Positions 8,136-16,778 of a stretch of DNA of 64,000 nt are shown piece by piece. Position numbers and translations under genes: made by a program. The notes under the pieces are model-generated. The model saw only the letters and a list, made by a program, of their open reading frames with translations, searched no databases and had not been told where the DNA came from. The number at the start of each line of letters is the position of its first letter. The first letter of the stretch is position 1. Origin of the DNA: Streptomyces cyaneofuscatus. Its GTDB lineage: Bacteria > Actinomycetota > Actinomycetes > Streptomycetales > Streptomycetaceae. Location of the stretch: the NCBI RefSeq assembly GCF_000718135.1, contig NZ_JOEM01000005.1, positions 372,001-436,000 on the forward strand. The letters run 5' to 3'.

Positions 8136-9404
8136 ATGACCGTACGCCGCAGCGCAGCCGCGCTCGCGACCACCGCCGTTCTTCTGGGCGCGGCCGCACC
8201 CTTCGCGGCCGCACCCGTCGCGGTCGCCGCGCCGACCCCGTCCCCGTCGGTCCAGCTGCCGCTGGGGCTCTACGGGACCACGGACCCCACGTACGACGGG
8301 GTGTGGCGGCAGTCGCTGGCCTTCCTGGCCCAGAAGATCGAGTACGTCACGCCGTCGAAGCAGTCCGTGGACTGGCTGCTGGAGCAGCAGTGCGACAGCG
8401 GCGCCTTCACCTCGTACCGGGACGACGCCTCCGCGCCCTGCGACGCGTCGACCGTGATGGACACCAACGCCACGGCCGCCGCCGTCCAGGCCTTCGTCGA
8501 GCTGGGCCAGCACCGGGACGCCGCCGACAACGGGGCCGACTGGCTGAAGTCCGTGCAGAACGAGGACGGCGGCTGGGGGTACAACCCGGGCAGCCCGAGC
8601 GACGCCAACTCCACCGCCGTCGTGATCGGCGCCCTCGCCCGTACGGGCGTCCCGATCAACGAGGTCACCACCGCCGACGGCAACACCCCGTACACCGCGC
8701 TCCAGGCCCTCGCCATCCCGTGCGGGAAGAAGGACGGTGGCGCCTTCGCCTACCAGCCCGGCAAGAAGGGCGAGCTCGTCGCCAATACCGACGCGTCGGC
8801 CGCCGCCGTGCTCGGGCTGCTGGGCAAGGGCATGGCCATCGGGGACGCCAACGCGGTGAAGGACCCCGTCTGCACGAAGGGTGACGACCTCACCGCCGAG
8901 CAGAGCGCGCAGAACGGCGCCCACTACCTCGCCGCGACCCTGGCCGCCTCCCCCTACCTGGAGCAGCCGCCGATGCCGGGCGCCGAGGAGAGCGAGCCGC
9001 AGCCGGACTTCGGCAACACGGCGGACACGGTCGTCGCCCTCGCCGCCTCCGGGCACAAGGACAAGGCCGCCGCCTCGGTGGAGTGGCTGGAGAAGAACTC
9101 CAAGGACTGGGCGCAGCAGGGCGGGCCCGCCGCCACCGCGCAGCTGATCTTCGCCGCGCACGCCACCGCCGCCGACGCCCGCGACTTCGGCGGGGTCGAC
9201 CTGGTCGCCCAGCTCAACGCGACCGGCCCGGCCCCCGCCGTGACCGCGCTGCCGTCCCCGACGCCGACCGGTCCGCAGCCCTCCAGCGGCACCGAGAGCG
9301 AGGACAGCGGGCTCAGCCTGTGGTGGCTGGTCGGCCTCGGTCTGTTCTTCGGCGCGGGTATCGGTTTCCTGCTCTCCATGCGCCGGAAGAAGCAGCAGCC
9401 GTGA
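8136..9404 (+). CDS. Secreted, membrane-anchored alpha/alpha-toroid protein of the cobalamin operon
   Basis: 422 aa. A signal peptide (residues about 1-35, ending AVAAP) and a C-terminal membrane helix (WWLVGLGLFFGAGIGFLLSM) followed by RRKKQQ place the domain outside the cell. The middle carries prenyltransferase/squalene-oxidase-type repeats (QNEDGGWGY, DANSTAVVIGALA, NTDASAAAVLGLL). The same toroid fold is used by vertebrate intrinsic factor and transcobalamin to bind B12. First gene after a cobalamin riboswitch and overlapped by the next gene (GTGA), it is probably a surface B12-capture protein; that role is inference. A PTPSPSVQ and a later PSPTPTGPQPSS segment act as linkers. Confidence 0.88.
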   Translation: MTVRRSAAALATTAVLLGAAAPFAAAPVAVAAPTPSPSVQLPLGLYGTTDPTYDGVWRQSLAFLAQKIEYVTPSKQSVDWLLEQQCDSGAFTSYRDDASAPCDASTVMDTNATAAAVQAFVELGQHRDAADNGADWLKSVQNEDGGWGYNPGSPSDANSTAVVIGALARTGVPINEVTTADGNTPYTALQALAIPCGKKDGGAFAYQPGKKGELVANTDASAAAVLGLLGKGMAIGDANAVKDPVCTKGDDLTAEQSAQNGAHYLAATLAASPYLEQPPMPGAEESEPQPDFGNTADTVVALAASGHKDKAAASVEWLEKNSKDWAQQGGPAATAQLIFAAHATAADARDFGGVDLVAQLNATGPAPAVTALPSPTPTGPQPSSGTESEDSGLSLWWLVGLGLFFGAGIGFLLSMRRKKQQP

Positions 9405-10141
9405 CGCGAACCTCGTCGGCGCCGGCCGTGACGCGAACCTCGTCGGCGCCGCTCCGGAGTCCGTTCGCCGCTCTCCTCGCCGTCCTCCTCGCCGCCTCGG
9501 GCGTCCTGCTCGGGGCCGGCGGGGCTCAGGCCGCCGGGTACCGCTACTGGTCCTTCTGGGAGGGCGACGGCAAGAGCTGGGCCTACGCCACCCAGGGTCC
9601 GTCCCTCGTGCGGCCCGACGACGGTACGGTCCAGGGCTTCCGGTTCGCCGTCAGCGAGGACTCCGCCGACGCCGACCGGCCGCGCCACGCTCCCGACTTC
9701 GGGGCGATCTGCGCGGACACCCCGGCGAAGGGCGGCGCCAAGCGGGTCGCCCTGGTGATCGACCCCGGTACGGCGGAGGACGCCCCGGCCGGGGAGAAGC
9801 CGCCCGCGCTGCGCACCGCCTGTGCCCAGGTCGCGCCGGACGCCAGCAGCGCGGAGGCGCTTGCCTCGGTGGCGAAGCCGCTGCGGTACGACAGCAGCGC
9901 GATGATCTGCGCGATCTCCGGCTACCCGAAGTCCGGCTGCGGCGAGCAGGTGTCGGGCGACGGCAGCAAGAAGGACGGCAGCGGGAAGCCGACCGACACC
10001 GCCTCCGCCTCCGCTTCCTCGGCCCCGGCAGCGGATGACGGGGGCAGCGGCGGTGGTCCCTCCGCCGGTCTCCTCCTCGGCATCGGCGCCGTCCTGCTGC
10101 TGGGCATCGCCGCCGTGTTCCAGGCCCGCCGGCGCCGATGA
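9401..10141 (+). CDS. Membrane-anchored secreted protein of the cobalamin operon
   Basis: 246 aa. N-terminal signal peptide (FAALLAVLLAASGVLLG, cleavage near GAQAA), an extracellular domain starting YRYWSFWEGDGKSWAYA, a Ser/Ala/Asp-rich linker and a C-terminal helix (GLLLGIGAVLLLGIAAVF) before ARRRR. Family function is not known to me. Its GTG overlaps the upstream stop by four bases and its own stop overlaps the EcfT start. A 24-base block containing the start codon is duplicated in frame (9401 and 9428), so translation could begin at either copy. It probably works with the toroid protein at the cell surface. Confidence 0.85.
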   Translation: MTRTSSAPAVTRTSSAPLRSPFAALLAVLLAASGVLLGAGGAQAAGYRYWSFWEGDGKSWAYATQGPSLVRPDDGTVQGFRFAVSEDSADADRPRHAPDFGAICADTPAKGGAKRVALVIDPGTAEDAPAGEKPPALRTACAQVAPDASSAEALASVAKPLRYDSSAMICAISGYPKSGCGEQVSGDGSKKDGSGKPTDTASASASSAPAADDGGSGGGPSAGLLLGIGAVLLLGIAAVFQARRRR

Positions 10142-11307
10142 CGTCTGCCCCGGGGACGGCCCGGCTGCTCCGCCGTGCCCTGCACGCGCCCGAGGCGGGC
10201 CGCTCCAACGCGCTGCCCGCCGGGGCGTGGTGGCTGTGGGCGCTGGGCCTTGCCACCGCCGCCTCCCGGACGACCAACCCCCTGCTGCTCGGCCTGCTGG
10301 TCGGGGTGGCGGGGTACGTGGTGGCGGCCCGGCGTACGGACGCGCCCTGGGCCCGTTCCTACGGGGCGTTCATCAAGCTCGGGCTCTTCGTCGTGGCGCT
10401 GCGCCTGGTCTTCTCCGTCTTCCTCGGCTCGCAGATCCCGGGCTCGCACACCGTGTTCACGCTCCCCGAGGTGCCGATGCCCGACTGGGCGCAGGGGGTG
10501 CGGATCGGCGGCCGGGTCACGGCGGAACAGCTCGTCTTCTCGCTCTACGACGGGATGAAGCTGGCCACCCTGCTGATCTGCGTCGGCGCGGCGAACTCGC
10601 TCGCCAACCCGGCCCGGCTGCTGAAGTCCCTGCCCGGCGCGCTGTACGAGGTCGGGGTCGCCGTCGTCGTCGCGATGACGTTCGCCCCGAACATGGTCGC
10701 CGATGTGGTCCGGCTGCGGACCGCGCGGCGGCTGCGCGGGCGGCTGACCGGTGGCGTGAAGGCGGTCGCGCAGATCGGCCTGCCGGTGCTGGAGGGGGCG
10801 TTGGAGCGGTCGGTGGCGGTGGCCGCGTCGATGGACGCGCGCGGGTACGGGCGTACCGCCCAGGTCCCGCCCGCCGTCCGCCACACCACCAACGTCCTCA
10901 CCCTCGGCGGGCTGCTCGGGGTGTGCGCCGGGACGTACGGGCTGCTCGCCGCGCAGGGGGCCGTGTACGGGCTGCCGGTGCTGCTGGCGGGGCTCGTCGC
11001 GGCGATGGCGGGGCTGCGGCTGGGCGGGCGGCGCTCGGTACGGACCCGCTACCGCCCGGACCGGTGGGGCGTGCGGGCCTGGCTGGTGGCGGGGTCGGGT
11101 GCGGTGGTGGCGGCCGCGATGATCTGGGCGGGCTCGCTCGATCCGGAGGCGCTGCACCCCGGGGTCGTCCCGCTGACCGCGCCCGTGCTGCCGCTGTGGC
11201 CGGCGGCGGCTGTGCTGGTCGGGCTGGCGCCCGCGCTGGTCGCCCCCGTACCGCCGACAGCACTCGGCCTTGAAGAACACGACCATCGCGGCAAGGAGCA
11301 GGCGTGA
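10138..11307 (+). CDS. ECF transporter transmembrane component (EcfT)
   Basis: 389 aa with about seven hydrophobic segments (for example LLLGLLVGVAGYVVAA, LGLFVVALRLVFSVFLG, VGVAVVVAMTFAPNMVADVV). The coupling region has the expected Ala-Arg-Gly motif in SMDARGYGR, which contacts the ATPases of energy-coupling-factor transporters. ATG overlaps the previous stop (ATGA), and the stop overlaps the ATPase start. With the fused ATPase and the S component it forms a complete ECF importer; the riboswitch suggests cobalamin or a precursor as the cargo. Confidence 0.93.
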   Translation: MTSAPGTARLLRRALHAPEAGRSNALPAGAWWLWALGLATAASRTTNPLLLGLLVGVAGYVVAARRTDAPWARSYGAFIKLGLFVVALRLVFSVFLGSQIPGSHTVFTLPEVPMPDWAQGVRIGGRVTAEQLVFSLYDGMKLATLLICVGAANSLANPARLLKSLPGALYEVGVAVVVAMTFAPNMVADVVRLRTARRLRGRLTGGVKAVAQIGLPVLEGALERSVAVAASMDARGYGRTAQVPPAVRHTTNVLTLGGLLGVCAGTYGLLAAQGAVYGLPVLLAGLVAAMAGLRLGGRRSVRTRYRPDRWGVRAWLVAGSGAVVAAAMIWAGSLDPEALHPGVVPLTAPVLPLWPAAAVLVGLAPALVAPVPPTALGLEEHDHRGKEQA

Positions 11308-13013
11308 TCAGGTTCGAGCAGGTCTCCGTGCGGTACGACGGGACGGACCGGCCCACGCTCTCCGGCGTCGATCTCGCGGTCCCGGAAGGGGAGTTGGTGC
11401 TGCTCGTCGGCCCGTCGGGGGTCGGCAAGTCGACGTTGCTCGGTACGGTGTCGGGGCTCGTCCCGCACTTCACGGGCGGGGTGCTGAGCGGCCGGGTCAC
11501 GGTGGGCGGGCGGGACACCCGTACCCACAAGCCGCGTGAACTGGCCGATCTGGTGGGCACGGTGGGGCAGGACCCGTTGGCCCACTTCGTCACGGACACG
11601 GTCGAGGACGAACTCGCGTACGGCATGGAGTCGTTGGGCCTGGCGCCGGACGTCATGCGCCGGCGCGTGGAGGAGACGCTCGATCTGCTGGGCCTGGCCG
11701 AGCTGCGGGACCGGCCGATCGCGACCCTCTCGGGCGGCCAGCAGCAGCGGGTGGCGATCGGTTCGGTGCTCACCCCGCACCCCAAGGTGCTGGTCCTCGA
11801 CGAGCCGACGTCCGCGCTGGACCCGGCGGCGGCCGAGGAGGTGCTCGCCGTGCTCCAACGGCTGGTGCACGACCTGGGCACGACCGTGCTGATGGCCGAG
11901 CACCGGCTGGAGCGGGTGGTGCAGTACGCGGACCAGGTCGTCCTGCTGCCCGCGCCGGGCGCCGCGCCCGTGATGGGGGCGCCCGCCGAGATCATGGCCG
12001 TCTCGCCGGTCCGGCCGCCGGTCGCCGAGCTGGGGCTGCTGGCGGGCTGGGACCCGCTGCCGCTGTCGGTACGGGACGCTCGGCGCGGGGCCGGGGAGCT
12101 GCGGGAACGGCTGGCGTCGGCCTCACCGCCCGGGTCTCCCGTGAGCGCGGGTGTCTCCGTGGTGCCTGCGCCCATGTCGGGCGGCCCCCGTCCGGGGCGT
12201 CTGGCGCGGCTCCTGGGTCGTACGAAGGCCGCGGAGACACCCGGTCCCGCCGATCCCATCTCCCGGGTCGAGTCCCTCGGCGTGCGGCGCGGGCGGATCG
12301 AGGCGCTGCGGCGGGTCACGCTCACCGTGGCGCCCGGCGAGACCGTGGCGCTCATGGGCCGCAACGGGGCCGGCAAGTCCACACTGCTCGGCGCGCTGGT
12401 CGGCATGGTCGAGCCCACCTCCGGCTCCGTACGCGTCGGCGGCCTGGCCCCCGCCCGTACCGATCCGCGCGCCATGATCCGCCGGGTCGGCCTCGTCCCG
12501 CAGGAGCCGCGCGACCTGCTGTACGCCGACACGGTGGCCGCCGAGTGCGCCGCCGCCGACCGGGACGCGGGCGCGGCCGAGGGCACCTGCCGGGCGCTGG
12601 TCACCGAACTGCTCCCGGGCGTGGAGGACGGCACGCATCCGCGCGACCTCTCCGAGGGGCAGCGGCTCGCCCTGGCGCTCGCGCTGGTGCTGACCGCCCG
12701 CCCGCCGCTGTTGCTGCTTGACGAGCCGACGCGGGGGCTGGACTACGCGGCGAAGGGCCGGCTCGTCGGCGTACTGCGGTCGCTGGCGGCCGAGGGGCAC
12801 GCGATCGTCCTGGCGACGCACGATGTGGAGCTGGCGGCGGAACTGGCCCACCGGGTGGTGATCCTCGCCGACGGGGAGGTCGTCGCGGACGGCCCGACCG
12901 GGCGCGTGGTCGTCTCCTCCCCCGCCTTCGCCCCGCAGACCGCGAAGATCCTCACCCCGCAGGAGTGGCTGACCGTCTCGCAGGTGCGCGCGGCGCTGGA
13001 GGCGGGCGCGTGA
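11304..13013 (+). CDS. ECF transporter ATPase, fused A and A' domains
   Basis: 569 aa with two ABC ATPase domains in one chain. Domain 1: Walker A GPSGVGKST (about residue 33), signature LSGGQQQR, Walker B LVLDEPTSALD. A linker of about 90 residues rich in Pro and Ser follows. Domain 2: Walker A GRNGAGKST, signature LSEGQ (E replaces the usual first G), Walker B LLLDEPTRGLD and the H-loop histidine in ATHDVEL. It energises the EcfT/S membrane pair. GTG with a GGAG site overlaps the EcfT stop by four bases, and its own stop overlaps the S-component start. Confidence 0.94.
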   Translation: MIRFEQVSVRYDGTDRPTLSGVDLAVPEGELVLLVGPSGVGKSTLLGTVSGLVPHFTGGVLSGRVTVGGRDTRTHKPRELADLVGTVGQDPLAHFVTDTVEDELAYGMESLGLAPDVMRRRVEETLDLLGLAELRDRPIATLSGGQQQRVAIGSVLTPHPKVLVLDEPTSALDPAAAEEVLAVLQRLVHDLGTTVLMAEHRLERVVQYADQVVLLPAPGAAPVMGAPAEIMAVSPVRPPVAELGLLAGWDPLPLSVRDARRGAGELRERLASASPPGSPVSAGVSVVPAPMSGGPRPGRLARLLGRTKAAETPGPADPISRVESLGVRRGRIEALRRVTLTVAPGETVALMGRNGAGKSTLLGALVGMVEPTSGSVRVGGLAPARTDPRAMIRRVGLVPQEPRDLLYADTVAAECAAADRDAGAAEGTCRALVTELLPGVEDGTHPRDLSEGQRLALALALVLTARPPLLLLDEPTRGLDYAAKGRLVGVLRSLAAEGHAIVLATHDVELAAELAHRVVILADGEVVADGPTGRVVVSSPAFAPQTAKILTPQEWLTVSQVRAALEAGA

Positions 13014-13843
13014 GCGGTGACGGAGTCGACGTACGGGTGCGGGCTCCCCGGCCCGTGCGGCTCGGGCCGAAGTCGGTGGCCGCGCTGGTGCTGGTGAGTG
13101 CCGTCGGGGTGGTCGCCTTCGGGTGGCCGCTGCTCGCCGGTGCCGGGTCGGGGCTCGCGCACGCGCAGGACGCGCCGTGGCTGTTCGCCGCGCTGCTGCC
13201 GCTGCTGGTCGCGGTGGTGGTGGCGACGATCTCGGAGTCCGGGATGGACGCCAAGGCCGTCGCCATGCTCGGCGTGCTGGCGGCGGTCGGGGCGGCGCTG
13301 CGCCCGCTGGGGGCCGGGACGGCGGGCCTGGAGCCGATGTTCTTCCTGATGGTGCTGAGCGGGCGGGTGCTGGGTCCGGGCTTCGGCTTCGTGCTCGGCT
13401 CGGTGACCATGTTCGCGTCCGCCCTGCTCACGGGCGGGGTGGGGCCGTGGATGCCGTTCCAGATGCTCGCGATGGGCTGGTTCACGATGGGTGCGGGGCT
13501 GCTGCCGGGCGCGGACCGGCTGCGTGGCCGGGCCGAGCTGGCGATGCTCGCGGTCTACGGGTCCGTGGCGGCGTTCGCGTACGGCACGATCATGAATCTG
13601 TACGGCTGGACGATCATCCCGGGGCTGGGCTCGGGCATCTCATTCGTCGCCGGCGACCCGCTCCACGGGAACCTGGTGCGCTTCCTCGCGTACTGTGCGG
13701 CGACCTCGCTGGGGTGGGACCTGGGGCGGGCGGTACTCACGGTCGTCCTGACGCTGACCATCGGCCCGACGCTGCTGAAGGCGCTGCGGCGGGCGACCCG
13801 GCGGGCGGCGTTCGACGCGCGGGTGGGGTTCGAGAAGCCCTAG
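13010..13843 (+). CDS. ECF transporter substrate-binding (S) component
   Basis: 277 aa, about six membrane segments (VAALVLVSAVGVVAFGW, LLPLLVAVVVATIS, GPGFGFVLGSVTMFASALL, MPFQMLAMGWFTMGAGLLPG and others). The arrangement and the GPWMPFQMLAMGW segment are typical of actinobacterial S components coded last in ECF operons. GTG at 13010 overlaps the ATPase stop (GTGA); an earlier in-frame ATG at 12965 lies inside the ATPase gene and is unlikely. Cargo is inferred to be cobalamin from the riboswitch and the operon. Confidence 0.88.
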   Translation: MSGDGVDVRVRAPRPVRLGPKSVAALVLVSAVGVVAFGWPLLAGAGSGLAHAQDAPWLFAALLPLLVAVVVATISESGMDAKAVAMLGVLAAVGAALRPLGAGTAGLEPMFFLMVLSGRVLGPGFGFVLGSVTMFASALLTGGVGPWMPFQMLAMGWFTMGAGLLPGADRLRGRAELAMLAVYGSVAAFAYGTIMNLYGWTIIPGLGSGISFVAGDPLHGNLVRFLAYCAATSLGWDLGRAVLTVVLTLTIGPTLLKALRRATRRAAFDARVGFEKP

Positions 13844-13882
13844 GGATGGACGGCCCCCTGGGCTCCTGGTGGTGCTCCGCAG

Positions 13883-15136
<1,254 letters not shown>

Positions 15137-15280
15137 TGCAAGCAGTCTCGTGACGCGGGACCGACTGCGCAAGGGGCGTGCACCGACCGCGTACACCCCC
15201 CGCACGCGCCCCCGCTTCAGGCACATCGACTGTGCGGGACCCCGACGGGGAACGGATCCGGCCAGGACTCTTGCGACTTG

Positions 15281-15294
15281 TAGAACTCGTTACT
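15281..15294. promoter_or_regulatory. KstR-like site near the CYP125 gene
   Basis: TAGAACTCGTTACT fits TNNAACNNGTTNNA except for the final base, and is 94 bases upstream of the P450 start. The 326-base gap between thiolase and P450 holds this and the 15117 palindrome and no other gene. Confidence 0.5.
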
Positions 15295-15387
15295 ACCTTG
15301 CGGGCAGATTCTGATGGAGCGTCAGGAACGCCAGGCAAGGGCGGCTGTCGGACGGTTCGCCGCCAGATCCGGAGTGGAGAGGTGCCC

Positions 15388-16638
15388 ATGCGCTGCCCCC
15401 ATCTGCCCGACGGGTTCGACTTCACCGACCCCGACCTCCTCCAAGCCCGCGTCCCGCACCCGGAGTTCGCGCTGATGCGGCAGACGGCGCCGGTGTGGTG
15501 GTGCACGCAGCCCGCCAACATCTCCGGCTTCGGCGACGAGGGGTACTGGGTCGTCACCCGCCACGCGGACGTCAAGTACGTTTCCACGCACCCTGAGTTG
15601 TTCTCCTCGAACGCCAACACCGCGGTCATCCGCTTCAACGAGACGATCAGCCGCGACCAGATCGAGGTCCAGAAGCTCATCATGCTCAACATGGACCCGC
15701 CGGAACACACCCGGGTCCGCCAGATCGTCCAGCGCGGCTTCACCCCGCGCGCGGTGCGCTCGCTGGAGCAGGCGCTGCGAGGACGCGCCCGGTCCATCGT
15801 GGAGACCGCCCACGCCACCGCCGGGGCCGACGGCTCCTTCGACTTCGTCACGAACATCGCGGTGGAGCTGCCGCTCCAGGCGATCGCCGAACTCATCGGC
15901 GTACCGCAGGAGGACCGGTCCAAGATCTTCGACTGGTCCAACAAGATGGCCGCGTACGACGATCCCGAGTACGCGATCACCGAGGAGGTCGGCGCCGAGG
16001 CGGCGATGGAGATCGTGGCGTACTCGATGAATCTGGCGGCGGCCCGCAAGGAGTGCCCGGCCCAGGACATCGTGAGCCAGCTGGTCGCGGCGGAGGGCGA
16101 AGGGAACCTGTCCTCCGACGAGTTCGGGTTCTTCGTGATCCTGCTGGCGGTGGCCGGCAACGAGACCACCCGTAACGCGATCAGCCACGGCATGCACGCC
16201 TTCCTCACCCACCCCGAGCAGTGGGAGCTCTACAAGAGGGAGCGGCCGAAGACGACGGCCGAGGAGATCGTGCGCTGGGCGACCCCCGTGGTCTCCTTCC
16301 AGCGGACCGCCACCCAGGACGTGGAGCTGGGCGGTCAGCGGATCCGGAAGGGCGAGCGGGTCGGGCTGTTCTACTCCTCGGCCAACAACGACCCCGAGGT
16401 CTTCGACGCCCCGGAGGCCTTCGACATCACCCGCGACCCCAACCCGCACCTCGGCTTCGGGGGCGGCGGCCCGCACTTCTGCCTGGGCAAGTCGCTGGCC
16501 GTGATGGAGATCGACCTGATCTTCAACGCCATCGCGGACGTGCTGCCGGATCTGCGGCTGCTGGAGGACCCGCGGCGGCTGCGGTCGGCCTGGCTGAACG
16601 GGATCAAGCAGCTTCAGGTGAGTGCGTCGCCCTCATAG
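15388..16638 (+). CDS. cyp125: CYP125-like cytochrome P450 (steroid C26/27-monooxygenase)
   Basis: 416 aa. P450 hallmarks: I-helix AVAGNETTRN, ExxR in EEIVRW, and the heme loop FGGGGPHFCLG with ligand Cys365. The N-terminus (LPDGFDFTDPDL), the IEVQKLIMLNMDPPEHT block and the C-terminal LRSAWLNGIKQLQV closely follow CYP125 of mycobacteria, which oxidises the terminal methyl of the sterol side chain. ATG at 15388 is preceded by GGAGAGG. It stands alone, divergent from the FadA5-like thiolase over KstR-like sites; electrons probably come from a ferredoxin such as that at 4805. A different sterol or terpenoid substrate cannot be excluded. Confidence 0.88.
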   Translation: MRCPHLPDGFDFTDPDLLQARVPHPEFALMRQTAPVWWCTQPANISGFGDEGYWVVTRHADVKYVSTHPELFSSNANTAVIRFNETISRDQIEVQKLIMLNMDPPEHTRVRQIVQRGFTPRAVRSLEQALRGRARSIVETAHATAGADGSFDFVTNIAVELPLQAIAELIGVPQEDRSKIFDWSNKMAAYDDPEYAITEEVGAEAAMEIVAYSMNLAAARKECPAQDIVSQLVAAEGEGNLSSDEFGFFVILLAVAGNETTRNAISHGMHAFLTHPEQWELYKRERPKTTAEEIVRWATPVVSFQRTATQDVELGGQRIRKGERVGLFYSSANNDPEVFDAPEAFDITRDPNPHLGFGGGGPHFCLGKSLAVMEIDLIFNAIADVLPDLRLLEDPRRLRSAWLNGIKQLQVSASPS

Positions 16639-16721
16639 GGGCGCCCCGCGAGCATAGGGGCGCCCCACGAGTGGCGGGGCCGGCGCGGCGGGCGGACCAT
16701 ATAGGGACGCGGCGATCCATG

Positions 16722-16770
16722 CCGAAGGGGTGCCGGGACGGTGTTCGACGTCGTCCCGGCACCCCTTCGG
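16722..16770. terminator. Strong bidirectional terminator hairpin
   Basis: Arms of 19 bases (16722-16740 and 16752-16770) pair perfectly around an 11-base loop. It lies between the convergent P450 and GT87/PAP2 genes. Confidence 0.85.
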
Positions 16771-16778
16771 GCTGTTCG

